Numbered from the stretch's first letter, positions 1-10,031 are shown. The stretch is 64,000 nucleotides of DNA from Candidatus Methanoperedens sp. (GCA_026552955.1 JAPMTS010000012.1:36106-100105), one strand, 5' to 3'. Numbers and translations are program-made. Notes: generated by a model from the sequence alone, not told the origin.

Positions 1-3000
1 CTGATTATGCATTATATACCAGGTTCGATGAAGGAATTGGGACAATAATACATAATGAAAATACCTTAAATAGACCCCTGGGTGATCTTTTAGGTGCTTT
101 GGGAGCTGGTACCTATACAACTGGTAAATATGGGACTGCTATTCATTTTAATGGGATTGATAATAAAGTTTTGTTCAATGATCACCCGGACTTCCGGTTG
201 CCGGGTGATTTTACGATTTCATATTACATTAAATTGACTTCAGATGTGGATAATCAAGATACAGATATAACAAGAAAAGGCAGCACTGCTACTGCGAATC
301 CTAAATCATGGTGGAAAATTGAGCTTACAAATAATTTAATGCATGGCTCTATAACAAAAGATGGTGTTACAGCAGTTGAGTCATACGATACAGTGGATCG
401 CAGGGATGGAATGTGGCATTTTGTTGCATATAACAGGGGAGGGACCACATGCAGTTTGATAGTAGATGGGGTTACGATAAAAGCAAATACATGCCCGACA
501 GATGCTGTAAACACTGCTTTATTGAGCATAGGGGCGAAGGATACCTATGTGCAAACAACAGGATTGGATTTTACTCATGGAACTATAGATGAGGTAAGAA
601 TATATAATCGTAAATTATCAGCTTCGGAACTTACATCTATTCGGAATAATGAACATTATACAGCAGGTACAGTCACTCGTAACCTTGTTTCTATTATCCA
701 GGCAGGGGAGGAAATAAAAGAGTTAGGATGCTATGGAACATGGGATAGTTCAATAACGAAAGTGGATATTATGGCAAGTTCCGATAATAGCATTTGGAAT
801 ACGATAAAATCAAATGCAGCTCCAAATATTAATTATGCTGTTAATTCAGGTAACAATTATAATTATTCAAGATGTTCGCTGAGTGCAACTGACTCTTCAA
901 AGACCCCGATAATTCAAAGTATCAGGGCAAATATAGGTATAAAATCTGCAGGTTTTAACGGTACAAATGCTCCGATGCTCTCATCAGTATCGATCTCATC
1001 GAACAACGCAAACTCATCAAAAGCCAAAGTAGGTAACGTCGTCAATGTAACCTTCACAGCGAACGAAACGTTATTGACCACGCCAACAGCGACCATTGCC
1101 GGGCAGTCAGCCACAGTAACCAGCACAGGAGGAAACTCATACAATGCAACATACACTATGGTCAGCAGTGATCCGGAAGGAGCAATATCGTTCACGATAA
1201 ACTTCACAGATGCTGCAGGCAATCCGGGAACACAGGTAACTGCAGTAATGGATACAAGTTCAGTCACCTTTGATAAGAGTACTCCGGTGCTCTTATCAGT
1301 ATCGATCTCATCGAACAAAGCAAACCCAGCACTTGCAATGGTTGGAGATAATATAACAATCACTTTGACTGCAAATGAATCCCTGTTATCCGATCCAGTG
1401 GTGACAATTAAAGGTCATGGAGCCACAGTAACCAATTCCAGAGGATATTCATATAATGCAATATACACTATGGTCAGCAATGATACGGAAGGTGTAGTTT
1501 CATTCACTATAAACTTCACGGATACTGCAGGCAATCCGGGAATACAGGTAACATTGACAACTGATGAAAGTTCAGTCACCTTCTACAATACTTCACCTGC
1601 TATCATAAACCCTGGAAACAATAGCATTAACAGAACGGGTTACGTCAATGTGACAGTAATTCTGGATAAGATCGGCACAGCCCAATACTTGAACTGGAAT
1701 GGTGTGAACTACTCCATGACGCCTAATACTTCACAACCTGAAGGAACTATTTTCTACAAGAACATGACCGAACTTTTGAGCCGAAATTACATTCTTAAAG
1801 TGTATGCTAACGACTCAAATGGTCTGGTCAATGTTTCAGAAACAAGAATTGTGGTGGTCAACAGGACAATAATTAGTAAGACCATAGGAGAAGTCATTAA
1901 TTACACAACCCATAAAGTTAATTCTTCGATAGAAATAATATCACCCAGCAAGAACGTTACTGTCACTATTCTGAACGGGACAAATGCTTCAGTAGGAGGA
2001 GCTGTTCTGACTTCGATTTCGGTCGACTCCCTTGCTCAAGTGAATTCAACCTTCGTAGCAAATCTGGGCAGCAATGAGAAGCTGATTGGTGAGAATCTCT
2101 CCATGGGTCCACAAGGCGCTATCTTCAGCCCTGACATACAGATACGCTTCAACTTTACCGATGCAATGCTTATAGAGGCAGGGATCACTGCTTCGGAATT
2201 GAAGGTCAAGTTCTACAATACCACCACAAATACCTGGGTCGTACAAACGCCATACACTCTAAATGAAACTGGTAAATATATAACTGCAAACGTGAGCCAT
2301 TTGAGCATCTTTGCCCTGATGGGAACGACCACATCAACCACAGGTAGTGGAGATGGTGGAAGCACTGGCGGTGGAGGAGGCGGTGGGGGTGGAGGAGGTG
2401 GGGGTGGAGGAGGTGGTAAATCAGATGAGAACTCAACCAATATCGAAGTGATCGAGAAATATGATATAGAGATATTAAAGGATGTTCTAACATCAATCAG
2501 GTACAAAGATCCTAAGAATCCCATAATGTTCGTCAATATCACAGGCAACAAAAGCCTGGGTGTAATCACGGCATCTGTAGAAGTATTGAAAAATACTTCG
2601 ACAATCGTGAAGGTACCACCTGATGGGCTTGTTTATAAGAACGCCAACATCTGGGTTGGAACCTCTGGCATGGCAATGCCAAAGAACATCAAGGAAGCTC
2701 TCATCAAATTCAAAGTAGATAACTCATGGTTGAGTGCAAACGGTGTTGCGGCAAAGAACATCGTGCTGATGAAATGGGACGGAAGCAGCTGGACAAACCT
2801 TGAGACAATGGTGTCGTCCAAAGACGACATTAACACATATTTGGAGGGAAAGACCAATTCTTTTTCACCATTTGCAATAACAGTTGTGAAATCTTCCGGA
2901 ACATCATCTCAGGTGACCATCCAGAATGGGACTTCGACATTGCAAAAGATCATAGAAACACCAACACCAGAGAAAAAGAGCACGCCTGGATTTGATATTG

Positions 3001-3050
3001 TCCTGGCTGTTGCTTCAATTTCTGCATTGTTGGGGCGAAAGAGAAGATGA
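1..3050 (+). CDS. LamG/Ig-like surface protein with PGF-pre-PGF and PGF-CTERM (5' partial)
   Basis: Secreted cell-surface protein. The reading frame is open from base 3 to the stop at 3050 (about 1015 residues), so the TTG at 99 is not the real start and the gene begins outside the window. Seen in order: an N-terminal LamG/concanavalin-like domain (motif RFDEG at the left edge, to about base 620), two ~90-residue Ig-like repeats with AGNPG motifs (about 960-1590), a third beta-sandwich, a run of 17 glycines (about 2365-2415), then a PGF-pre-PGF domain (NIKEALIKF, MKWDGSSW). The last 22 residues are a PGF-CTERM signal (TPGFDIVLA, hydrophobic stretch, RKRR), which in the known family is processed by archaeosortase A for lipid attachment. 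N-glycosylation sequons are abundant. The PGF module is a close copy of that in the frameshifted surface gene at 55.3-58.7 kb. Confidence 0.85.
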   Translation, partial: DYALYTRFDEGIGTIIHNENTLNRPLGDLLGALGAGTYTTGKYGTAIHFNGIDNKVLFNDHPDFRLPGDFTISYYIKLTSDVDNQDTDITRKGSTATANPKSWWKIELTNNLMHGSITKDGVTAVESYDTVDRRDGMWHFVAYNRGGTTCSLIVDGVTIKANTCPTDAVNTALLSIGAKDTYVQTTGLDFTHGTIDEVRIYNRKLSASELTSIRNNEHYTAGTVTRNLVSIIQAGEEIKELGCYGTWDSSITKVDIMASSDNSIWNTIKSNAAPNINYAVNSGNNYNYSRCSLSATDSSKTPIIQSIRANIGIKSAGFNGTNAPMLSSVSISSNNANSSKAKVGNVVNVTFTANETLLTTPTATIAGQSATVTSTGGNSYNATYTMVSSDPEGAISFTINFTDAAGNPGTQVTAVMDTSSVTFDKSTPVLLSVSISSNKANPALAMVGDNITITLTANESLLSDPVVTIKGHGATVTNSRGYSYNAIYTMVSNDTEGVVSFTINFTDTAGNPGIQVTLTTDESSVTFYNTSPAIINPGNNSINRTGYVNVTVILDKIGTAQYLNWNGVNYSMTPNTSQPEGTIFYKNMTELLSRNYILKVYANDSNGLVNVSETRIVVVNRTIISKTIGEVINYTTHKVNSSIEIISPSKNVTVTILNGTNASVGGAVLTSISVDSLAQVNSTFVANLGSNEKLIGENLSMGPQGAIFSPDIQIRFNFTDAMLIEAGITASELKVKFYNTTTNTWVVQTPYTLNETGKYITANVSHLSIFALMGTTTSTTGSGDGGSTGGGGGGGGGGGGGGGGGKSDENSTNIEVIEKYDIEILKDVLTSIRYKDPKNPIMFVNITGNKSLGVITASVEVLKNTSTIVKVPPDGLVYKNANIWVGTSGMAMPKNIKEALIKFKVDNSWLSANGVAAKNIVLMKWDGSSWTNLETMVSSKDDINTYLEGKTNSFSPFAITVVKSSGTSSQVTIQNGTSTLQKIIETPTPEKKSTPGFDIVLAVASISALLGRKRR

Positions 3051-3205
3051 AAAATAAAATTGAGAACCTTGGAATCTTACAGGCAATTGAAGACAAAAAG
3101 CTCAATGCATCTCTATCCATAAAGCTCACGTAACTTGGGCTTGGGATTGATACAAATTTATGCTTATCCAATGTGGAAACGATCGTAGAAAGAAAACGGA
3201 ATATA

Positions 3206-4114
3206 TTACTCATATTCAGGTCTATTTTTGACATTTAATTTTTCCTCAATCTTCGTAAACATCCACGGGACAACGCACACCGAGGAAAATCCTAGCGCTC
3301 CATACCTGACATATATAAAAATAGGGTTTATTAAAGACAATAATTCTGATATTAAGTAGATCAAACCTAAAAACAAAATGCCTATAAATGCCCTTTTAAC
3401 CGCCTGTTTCTTATTTTTCACATCGGAAAAACGGATTTTTTCTTCCTCCAATAAATAACCAAAACCCACAGAACCCATCACAAGGCCTAATTCGATCTGT
3501 TCTTTCAAAAGACTTCCCTGCAACGATGTTATCAAAACAAGTACTACTGGCAGGCACATTGCAATTAGATATTTGGTGCTGCGCCCCTGTCTATTTATTA
3601 TATTGAGGAACCCACTTTCACTTTTATATGAAATAAATGCGACCATAAGACCGAAAATGATCCCGCCAACGACATCACCTGTATAATGTACACCCAGATA
3701 GATCCGCGATAAGGAAATCAAGAAAATCGCAATGATTCCCACTATTATGATCTGCGTTCTTTTACTTCGAAATCCCAGGTAGCCATAAAAACCAGAGGAT
3801 ACCTGTGCATGACCGCTTGGGAACCCAAATTCATTTTCAGTGACTTTATGAAGATAAGTAGGAGGTCTTAGCATGCCGAAAAGGTTCTTGGCAAGAATTG
3901 CCAGGTATGCAGAAAAAAAAATTACATACATCGCCCTTATGCCCATTTTTTTGTTAAGGCACCAGAAAATGATAGATGCAAGGAGGATATAGACAGGCTC
4001 GCTGCCAGCATCGGTTAAAGCCTTAAATAACGTATCCAGTAGAGGAGTCCCAATATTCCGAAAAAATATATTGATATTTTCGTTGAAAAGGAATTGAAAC
4101 GGCCCTCCTGCCAT
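3206..4114 (-). CDS. PAP2-family membrane phosphatase
   Basis: Membrane phosphatase of the PAP2 (type 2 phosphatidic acid phosphatase) superfamily, probably acting on a lipid or polyprenyl pyrophosphate. The three signature motifs are intact: K76..R83-P84, PSGH at 99-102 and SR(136-137)..H143..D147, with about eight hydrophobic segments over 302 residues. The C-terminal half is an extra membrane region whose role cannot be read from sequence. It converges with the surface protein on its left. Substrate is unknown; undecaprenyl- or dolichyl-pyrophosphate recycling would fit archaeal N-glycosylation but is inference. Confidence 0.85.
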   Translation of the reverse strand: MAGGPFQFLFNENINIFFRNIGTPLLDTLFKALTDAGSEPVYILLASIIFWCLNKKMGIRAMYVIFFSAYLAILAKNLFGMLRPPTYLHKVTENEFGFPSGHAQVSSGFYGYLGFRSKRTQIIIVGIIAIFLISLSRIYLGVHYTGDVVGGIIFGLMVAFISYKSESGFLNIINRQGRSTKYLIAMCLPVVLVLITSLQGSLLKEQIELGLVMGSVGFGYLLEEEKIRFSDVKNKKQAVKRAFIGILFLGLIYLISELLSLINPIFIYVRYGALGFSSVCVVPWMFTKIEEKLNVKNRPEYE

Positions 4115-4231
4115 GTTATGACCTCAAAAGACAATCTATCTGTAGTATCAATCCCTTATTTTAAGTAATATATTTACCGCAAATGAATGGATAAACACAG
4201 ATTGAACCTGTGTTCTTCCACGACTGATTAG

Positions 4232-4411
4232 TTATGATCCCTTTACAATAGCTTTTGGTGAGCGGGCTATCTTCTTGCGTTTTGCGCCTGCAGAAGTATA
4301 TCGCTGCATCGGGCCGGGGCGTTTATGACTGAGTTCGGCTTCAGGGACCATTATTATATTCCCTTTTCGTCCTTTTACCCTGCCCCATTTTGTTATACCT
4401 GTTTTTCCCAT
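4232..4411 (-). CDS. Small basic archaeal protein, DUF5350-like
   Basis: A 59-residue basic protein beginning MGKTGITKWG and containing RPGPMQRYTS. It resembles the short conserved euryarchaeal proteins I know as DUF5350, function unknown; the high Lys/Arg content suggests nucleic-acid or ribosome contact (inference). A longer frame opens at 4429, but its ATG overlaps a GGAGG Shine-Dalgarno that sits 11 bases upstream of the ATG at 4411, so 4411 is the better start. Confidence 0.65.
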   Translation of the reverse strand: MGKTGITKWGRVKGRKGNIIMVPEAELSHKRPGPMQRYTSAGAKRKKIARSPKAIVKGS

Positions 4412-4641
4412 GTAATTTATATCCTCCAATGATTTGGTTTGGCTTCAGAATACTTCCGTTTATTCATAAACCTTTCCCCGTTTCAATTCTCTTCTTTAAT
4501 GTGCAGAATAGTTAAAATGCTTTCCATATCCTGATGAAAAAGGAGGCATGAGCGGGAGTTTTCAATTATCCTGGAAAGCCTCCCGATCATGTGTGGCTCT
4601 TACCGAACACGGCAGTAAGAATAATTGAAGTTCAGTTTGAC
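4412..4641. other. Intergenic region with two short hairpins
   Basis: About 230 bases without a convincing gene. It holds an inverted repeat CGGGAG/CTCCCG (about 4552-4585) followed by CTTAC/GTAAG (about 4597-4620). These could be an untranslated structured RNA or processing signals of the flanking minus-strand genes; nothing stronger can be said. Confidence 0.3.
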
Positions 4642-4869
4642 CTACAGCTTTTCTGACTTCGATAAATTCCCGGTAAAACGTTTTCGTTCTGAATTTACAG
4701 TGATCCTGGATATAATTCTTTTTTCAGGGATTTTGTATGCCCATCCTCCAAAACTGTCTACATACAAAATGTTCTCATTATAATCCTCTTCGACAAATTG
4801 AACCTGTCCTGTATGTTTTTCATTCAATCCAACTTTAAATTCTACGACATCTCCTCTTGAGTATCTCAT
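4642..4869 (-). CDS. Small SH3-like protein of unknown function
   Basis: A 75-residue protein beginning MRYSRGDVVEFKVG. The first ~55 residues alternate short hydrophobic strands (VVEFKV, TGQVQFVEE, ILYVDSF, AYKIPEKRI), a pattern seen in small SH3/KOW-like barrels; this is fold inference, not family recognition. It has a strong GGAGG about 5 bases before the ATG. It is transcribed away from the RHH-domain gene, with a duplicated ~150-bp element between them. Confidence 0.6.
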   Translation of the reverse strand: MRYSRGDVVEFKVGLNEKHTGQVQFVEEDYNENILYVDSFGGWAYKIPEKRIISRITVNSERKRFTGNLSKSEKL

Positions 4870-4890
4870 AATCCCTCCTGCTATTCTTTT

Positions 4891-5060
4891 TTATGTCCCG
4901 CTTTATACCCGAAATGAAAAGGAAGGAAAGGAAAAAGATCCTTTCCCATAAGTTCCCACTCCTTTGGGTCCTATAGTTTTTATGTACATTTCACTGTACA
5001 ATTCTACAATACTTTCATACTCAGATATTTCCTGTTATTACATAAGTTCATAACTTATTA
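4891..5060. repeat. Direct repeat copy A upstream of the clock-like cluster
   Basis: About 150-170 bases closely matching 13349-13500 in the same orientation. Shared landmarks in the same order are a GGAAAGGA/TCCTTTCC hairpin (4925-4932 with 4939-4946), then CCCACTCCTTTGGG, CTACAATACT, TACTTTCATAC and GATATTTCCTGTTATTACA. Copy A has a short insertion after CCTTTGGG. Each copy lies just upstream of a plus-strand gene and just downstream of the start of a divergent small gene. It may be a shared regulatory region, a non-coding RNA or a relic of duplication. Confidence 0.8.
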
Positions 5061-5132
5061 ATCATGATAAATTTAGTATAGAAACTGTACAGAAACATTA
5101 ATCTATCTGTGTAATATTTAGGTTATAGTCCC

Positions 5133-6611
5133 ATGAATCTCAGAAAAAGTATCTCTCTGGACGAAGAGTATATTAAGAAAATTGAGCCACTCCTTCAAAA
5201 ACACAATGGAAATCTGAGCGCGGTCATACGTGAAATCATTGATCTTGCAGATTATGCTTCCAAGGATCCCGATTACATTAAGAGGCTTATTTCGGGAATG
5301 AAAAATAAGCAAAGCATGACCTCTTCGACTCTTGCCTGGACTTTGAAAAATCTCGCCGGCAGGCGTCCGGATCGGGAATTTGTTAATAACATCCTGGGGG
5401 ATGATATCTATTCTATCACTTTTCTTGAAAAGCGTTTGAATGAACTTCTGGGAGAAGTTTATTGGGATTCTTCGATCAAAATAACTTCGGATAATGACAG
5501 GGCGCCACAGGATGCTTCATTTATCATAACCGGAAAGAACCAGGATATGAACATGTTCATAGGAGCTTTTATAGCTGTATTCGTGTCCGAGAAATATGAT
5601 CTTGGCATATCAAGCACAAGAAATGAAAATAACTCTTTTGAAATGCATATGGTAAGGGGGACAAGGGAATGGGCGTTAGAAAGCACAAATGATCATTTCG
5701 GGTATATGGAACCTGCTTTTTCCGAATTCTACAAAAGACCGGATTTCTGGAATATGGTACTTATCCTGTATTCAAAGATGAATTATGACATAGTTGTAAT
5801 ACCAAAACAGTTCTTTGAAGAGATCCTTGGTGGAAAGTCATCTCATAAAATAACAACAATTATTGAAAAATTCTACGGTTCTCCAATAAACCAGATACCT
5901 GTGGAGGATTTATTAAAAAAAATTAAGGATGTTTACTTATGTACGGGCATGATAGAAAATGCTGACATTGACAAAGAATCGCTAATACTATACCATTCAT
6001 TTACCGAACCCGAATCCATCAAAAAGCTTGCCAATATGTTTGTTGAATTACTCAGGTTGAGCGGACATGCATATAATTATGTAACAAGCAGAAATCTCAT
6101 AGTCTTAAATCCCATACCGGGAACAGGCAAGATACTTATAAAAATGATGGATACAATGAAGAAATCAGGGGTAGGGTTTGAGAAATATTATGAAGACCTT
6201 CTGAAAATGTTAGATATGTTAAAAAATATGCCTTCAAATGAAGAGCTTATTAGATCATTGGGCCGAAAATTCGGAATAATGATAATAGAAAATTACCAAA
6301 AAAATGAAGTGATAAGTACCTGGGATGAAGAAACTTTCTTAACTTACATGAGAGAAACCAGCACTATCCTCAAAATGGATTCAACCTGGGAAATCATAAG
6401 CAAGAATGCGATTTACGGCAGGATCAGAAGTTTTCCATGGGCAGAAAATGACACCCGTATAAATAATCTTAATTGTACGTTCATAAAGGGGATGTTCCAT
6501 GGTTGGATTTCACATGCCTTTGGCGAAGAGACGGAAATTATCCTTACAATGCCCTCAAAAGATTCAGGGAATGATTTCAGTGAAATCTATATTGATTTGA
6601 GATTATCATGA
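5133..6611 (+). CDS. RHH-domain regulatory protein heading the Kai/kinase cluster
   Basis: 492 residues. The first ~45 (MNLRKSISLDEEYIKKI..LSAVIREIIDLAD) have the length and pattern of a ribbon-helix-helix DNA- or protein-binding domain. The remaining ~440 residues match no family I can name; they contain repeated alpha/beta stretches and a C-terminal segment (CTFIKGMFHGW..GEETEI) faintly like V4R ligand-binding domains, offered only as a hypothesis. Its stop codon overlaps the start of the next kinase gene (ATGA at 6608-6611), implying coupled translation. No Shine-Dalgarno is visible before the ATG, so the transcript may be leaderless. It is probably the sensor/regulator of the operon. Confidence 0.75.
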   Translation: MNLRKSISLDEEYIKKIEPLLQKHNGNLSAVIREIIDLADYASKDPDYIKRLISGMKNKQSMTSSTLAWTLKNLAGRRPDREFVNNILGDDIYSITFLEKRLNELLGEVYWDSSIKITSDNDRAPQDASFIITGKNQDMNMFIGAFIAVFVSEKYDLGISSTRNENNSFEMHMVRGTREWALESTNDHFGYMEPAFSEFYKRPDFWNMVLILYSKMNYDIVVIPKQFFEEILGGKSSHKITTIIEKFYGSPINQIPVEDLLKKIKDVYLCTGMIENADIDKESLILYHSFTEPESIKKLANMFVELLRLSGHAYNYVTSRNLIVLNPIPGTGKILIKMMDTMKKSGVGFEKYYEDLLKMLDMLKNMPSNEELIRSLGRKFGIMIIENYQKNEVISTWDEETFLTYMRETSTILKMDSTWEIISKNAIYGRIRSFPWAENDTRINNLNCTFIKGMFHGWISHAFGEETEIILTMPSKDSGNDFSEIYIDLRLS

Positions 6612-8320
6612 AAGATGAAGTCCACCTATTGCCAAAATTGATCTTAGAAATAAATGATGCCAAAGATTTCCAATCCGCAATAGAAGTTGCATTGAAGAAA
6701 ATATGTAAAATAACAGGCTGGAATTATGGGGATGCGTGGATCAAAAGCAAGGAGGGATCAGTGCTTGAAAAAATTCCTGCAGGATATTGCAGTTCCGGAA
6801 GTCCTGTAAAGTTCAAGGAATTAAGCAAAAAGTTTAGATTTCCTCTGGGCACAGGGGTGCCAGGGCGTACCTGGCTCTCAAAAAAGCATGAATGGGTGCC
6901 TGATGTTTCAATAGTTTCCGAAATAGATTTCCCCCGCGCCAAAATTGCCAGGGAGGCGGGATTCAGGGCATGTCTCGGAGTTCCGATCATTGCCAATGAC
7001 GAAGTCCTCGCTGTTCTCACCTTTCTCATGTTTGAATCCAGAGATGAAGAAATGCGACTTGTTGATTTCATTTCGGTGGCTGCGGCCCAACTGGGTTCTG
7101 TAATCCAGAGAAAAAAGGCAGAAGAAGAGATCAGGAAACTGAATGCCCAGCTTGAGCGGAGGGTGGTGGAACGTACGGCAGAACTTGTAACTGCCAACGA
7201 AGAATTGAAGGCTGAGATGATGGAGCGAAAGAGGATTGAGGAGACACTGCGGGAGAATCAGGACTTATTGCAGGCCATCATTCATGGCACAAATGACGCG
7301 ATTTTTGTAAAAGACCGGGAGTGCAGGGTCATTATGGCCAACCCTGCCACCCTGCGCATTATCGGCAAAACGGCGCAAGAGGTTATTGGCAAGAAAGATA
7401 CAGAAATATACACAGATCCTGAAATTGGCCTCTCGACTATGGAAAACGATTGCCGCATTATGGAGTCCGGTAATTCCGAAATAGTAGAGGAAATAATCGA
7501 AGGACCGCATGGAAAGCAGATATTCCTCTCTACCAAGTGCCCACGAATTGATGCTGATGGCAGGATCATCGGGATCATTGGCGTTGCTTGTGACATTACT
7601 GAACGTAAACGGGCTGAGAATGAGCTGCGAAAAACCCATGATGAGTCAGAATTACGTGTTCAGGAACGGACAGCACAGCTGAAGGACTCTCTTAAAGAAA
7701 AAGAAATACTGCTGCGTGAGATACACCATCGAGTAAAGAACAATATGCAGATCATATCCGGTTTATTGATGCTCCAGGAAGAATTCAGCAATGATGAAAA
7801 ATTTATTGAAATGATAAAGGAAAGCCAGAACAGGATAGTTTCTATGGCCCTTGTTCATGAGAAACTTTATAGATCTGAAAGTTTAGCAAAAATTGATTTT
7901 AAAGAATATATTGATGCCCTGGTAAGTGGCCTGTTCGAGTCCTATGGGATCACTGAAAACAGGATTGGTCTGAAGGTAGATGCGGAAAATATTTCTATGG
8001 GAATTGATGCCGCAATACCTTGTGGATTGATAATCAATGAACTGATTTCGAATTCCCTGAAACATGCATTTCCCGAAGAGAAAAAAGGTGAAATTGAAAT
8101 ATCCCTGAGTTCAATGGGTGAAGATATTATAGAAATCTCAGTACAGGATAACGGTATTGGCATTCCGGATGACCTGGATTTTAGAAACACCCAATCTCTG
8201 GGTCTGCATATCGTTAACTTATTGGTAGAAGACCAGTTGCATGGTGAGATAACGCTGGATAAAGAAAGAGGGACTGAATTTAGAATCAGGTTTGGAGGAA
8301 TCAATGTTAAAAGAAAATAA
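6608..8320 (+). CDS. GAF-PAS-HisKA_2 sensor histidine kinase
   Basis: Soluble sensor kinase, 570 residues, no membrane segments. Order: GAF domain (about 10-165), coiled coil (about 170-215), PAS domain (about 220-340, ending in DITERKRAE), second short coiled coil, HisKA_2 dimerisation/phosphoacceptor helix with the EIHHRVKNN box (H373-H374), then HATPase_c with [12 protein letters not shown] (N box), DNGIGIP (G1) and SLGLHIV (G2). It likely autophosphorylates and passes phosphate to the REC protein at 12442. It overlaps the preceding gene by 4 bases and the kaiC gene by 17. The last ~230 residues are nearly duplicated in the second kinase at 10763. Confidence 0.9.
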   Translation: MKDEVHLLPKLILEINDAKDFQSAIEVALKKICKITGWNYGDAWIKSKEGSVLEKIPAGYCSSGSPVKFKELSKKFRFPLGTGVPGRTWLSKKHEWVPDVSIVSEIDFPRAKIAREAGFRACLGVPIIANDEVLAVLTFLMFESRDEEMRLVDFISVAAAQLGSVIQRKKAEEEIRKLNAQLERRVVERTAELVTANEELKAEMMERKRIEETLRENQDLLQAIIHGTNDAIFVKDRECRVIMANPATLRIIGKTAQEVIGKKDTEIYTDPEIGLSTMENDCRIMESGNSEIVEEIIEGPHGKQIFLSTKCPRIDADGRIIGIIGVACDITERKRAENELRKTHDESELRVQERTAQLKDSLKEKEILLREIHHRVKNNMQIISGLLMLQEEFSNDEKFIEMIKESQNRIVSMALVHEKLYRSESLAKIDFKEYIDALVSGLFESYGITENRIGLKVDAENISMGIDAAIPCGLIINELISNSLKHAFPEEKKGEIEISLSSMGEDIIEISVQDNGIGIPDDLDFRNTQSLGLHIVNLLVEDQLHGEITLDKERGTEFRIRFGGINVKRK

Positions 8321-10031
8321 TATAAAAACGTCTGATATTTGTCTTCTAAAATGCCAGACAGGAATAAGAGGATTGGATGAGATCACGGATGGGGGAATTC
8401 CAGGAGGACGCCCCACGCTGGTATGCGGCAGTGCAGGGTGTGGGAAAACGTTGTTTGCCATGGAATTCCTGGTTCATGGAGCTATTGAATTTGATGAACC
8501 CGGAGTTTTCATGTCTTTTGAGGAATCTTCAGAAGAACTGGCCCAGAATGTTGCTTCCCTGGGTTTTGACCTGAAGGAACTTGAATCGACCCATAAGCTG
8601 CTTCTTGATCATGTCAGCATCGAGCGGGGGGAAATCGAAGAAACAGGTGAATACGACCTCGAAGGATTGTTCATCCGCCTCAATCATTCTATTGATTCGA
8701 TCGGGGCTAAACGCGTAGTGCTGGATACCATAGAATCGCTCTTTGGGGGATTGGCCAATGAGGGCATCCTGCGTGCTGAACTTCGAAGGTTATTCCGATG
8801 GCTGAAAGAAAAAGGCGTTACTGCGATCATTACAGGAGAAAAAGGAGAAGGCACCCTGACGCGGCACGGGCTGGAAGAGTATGTCTCAGATTGTGTTATC
8901 CTGCTTGACAACAGGGTGGAAGGGCAGATCTCCACACGCCGTTTGCGCATAATCAAATATAGAGGCTCAGCGCACGGCACAAATGAGTATCCGTTCCTGA
9001 TTGACGAAAATGGGATTTCAGTGCTTCCCATCACATCACTCGGATTGCAGCATAAAGTATCCAGTGAACGGATATCCTCCGGCATTCCCCGTCTTGATAC
9101 CATGCTTGGGGGAAAAGGATACTATCGCGGCAGCAGTATCCTTATCTCAGGCACAGCAGGAACAGGGAAAACAAGCATTGCAGCCAATTTTGCCAATTCG
9201 GCCTGCGAACGCGGTGAGCGATGTCTTTATTTTGCATTTGAGGAATCAACAAGCCAGCTTACGCGTAATATGGGTTCTATCGGCGTTGATCTTGAGCCAT
9301 GGATAAGGCAGAAGCTCCTGAATATCTACGCAGTGCGTCCCACACTTTACGGTCTTGAAATGCATCTCGTAAAGATGTACAAACTGATACGGGAATTCAA
9401 ACCCAATGTCGTTATCATCGACCCGATCACAAATCTAATAGCTGTAGGCAGTGATAATGAAGTCAAATCAATGCTGTCGCGTCTCATTGATTTTCTAAAA
9501 GCGGACCAGATAACAGCCTTATTTACAAACCTGTCACATGCCAGAAGCAAATTTGAACATACAGAGTTTGGCATCTCATCATTGATGGATACGTGGCTCC
9601 TGCTGCGCGATATTGAGATCGGCGGTGAACGCAATCGCGGATTGTATATACTGAAGTCTCGCGGCATGGCACATTCTAACCAGATACGTGAATTCCTGTT
9701 GACAGATAATGGGATAAACCTTGTGGATGTATATCTCGGTCCGGCAGGCTTACTGACAGGCACTGCACGTATCGCGCAGGAAGCACATGATAAAGCTGCG
9801 CAAACTTTGCACAAACAGGAAATTGAACAAAAGAAGCATGAGCTTCATCGCAAGCTCGCGGTCATAGAAGCTCAGATCGCAGCCCTGAACTCTGAGTTTG
9901 AAGAGTCGCAGGAGGAAGTCAATAAACTCATCCGGCAAGAAGAGTCACTGGAAAGAGCCCTTGCTGAAGAGCGCGCAAAGATGACGCACCTTCGTAAAGC
10001 AGACGATCCCATTCCAGACGAGAAACCGTGA
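8304..10031 (+). CDS. kaiC: KaiC-family clock ATPase with coiled-coil tail
   Basis: Tandem RecA-like ATPase of the KaiC family, 575 residues from the ATG at 8304; a TTG at 8292 would add four residues, but a GGAGG sits 5 bases before the ATG. CI carries Walker A GSAGCGKT (42-49) and the catalytic Glu pair in SFEES (73-74). CII carries GTAGTGKT (283-290) and FEES (313-314). Aligning [12 protein letters not shown] to the cyanobacterial phosphorylation loop gives S425/S426 at the S431/T432 positions and T420 at T426, so autokinase activity is plausible. After residue ~480 there is a ~90-residue charged coiled coil, unlike the short KaiA-binding tail of cyanobacterial KaiC but like the extended KaiC of KaiA-less bacterial systems such as Rhodobacter sphaeroides. 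Followed directly by two kaiB genes. Confidence 0.92.
   Translation: MLKENNIKTSDICLLKCQTGIRGLDEITDGGIPGGRPTLVCGSAGCGKTLFAMEFLVHGAIEFDEPGVFMSFEESSEELAQNVASLGFDLKELESTHKLLLDHVSIERGEIEETGEYDLEGLFIRLNHSIDSIGAKRVVLDTIESLFGGLANEGILRAELRRLFRWLKEKGVTAIITGEKGEGTLTRHGLEEYVSDCVILLDNRVEGQISTRRLRIIKYRGSAHGTNEYPFLIDENGISVLPITSLGLQHKVSSERISSGIPRLDTMLGGKGYYRGSSILISGTAGTGKTSIAANFANSACERGERCLYFAFEESTSQLTRNMGSIGVDLEPWIRQKLLNIYAVRPTLYGLEMHLVKMYKLIREFKPNVVIIDPITNLIAVGSDNEVKSMLSRLIDFLKADQITALFTNLSHARSKFEHTEFGISSLMDTWLLLRDIEIGGERNRGLYILKSRGMAHSNQIREFLLTDNGINLVDVYLGPAGLLTGTARIAQEAHDKAAQTLHKQEIEQKKHELHRKLAVIEAQIAALNSEFEESQEEVNKLIRQEESLERALAEERAKMTHLRKADDPIPDEKP

Noticed and set aside
2213..2569. Poly-proline frame opposite the glycine run
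   Set aside because: Antisense of the GGN repeat in a clearly coding surface protein.
4925..4946. Hairpin in repeat A as a simple terminator
   Set aside because: No T-run follows it, and the same structure recurs with a long conserved flank in repeat B, so it belongs to a larger element.
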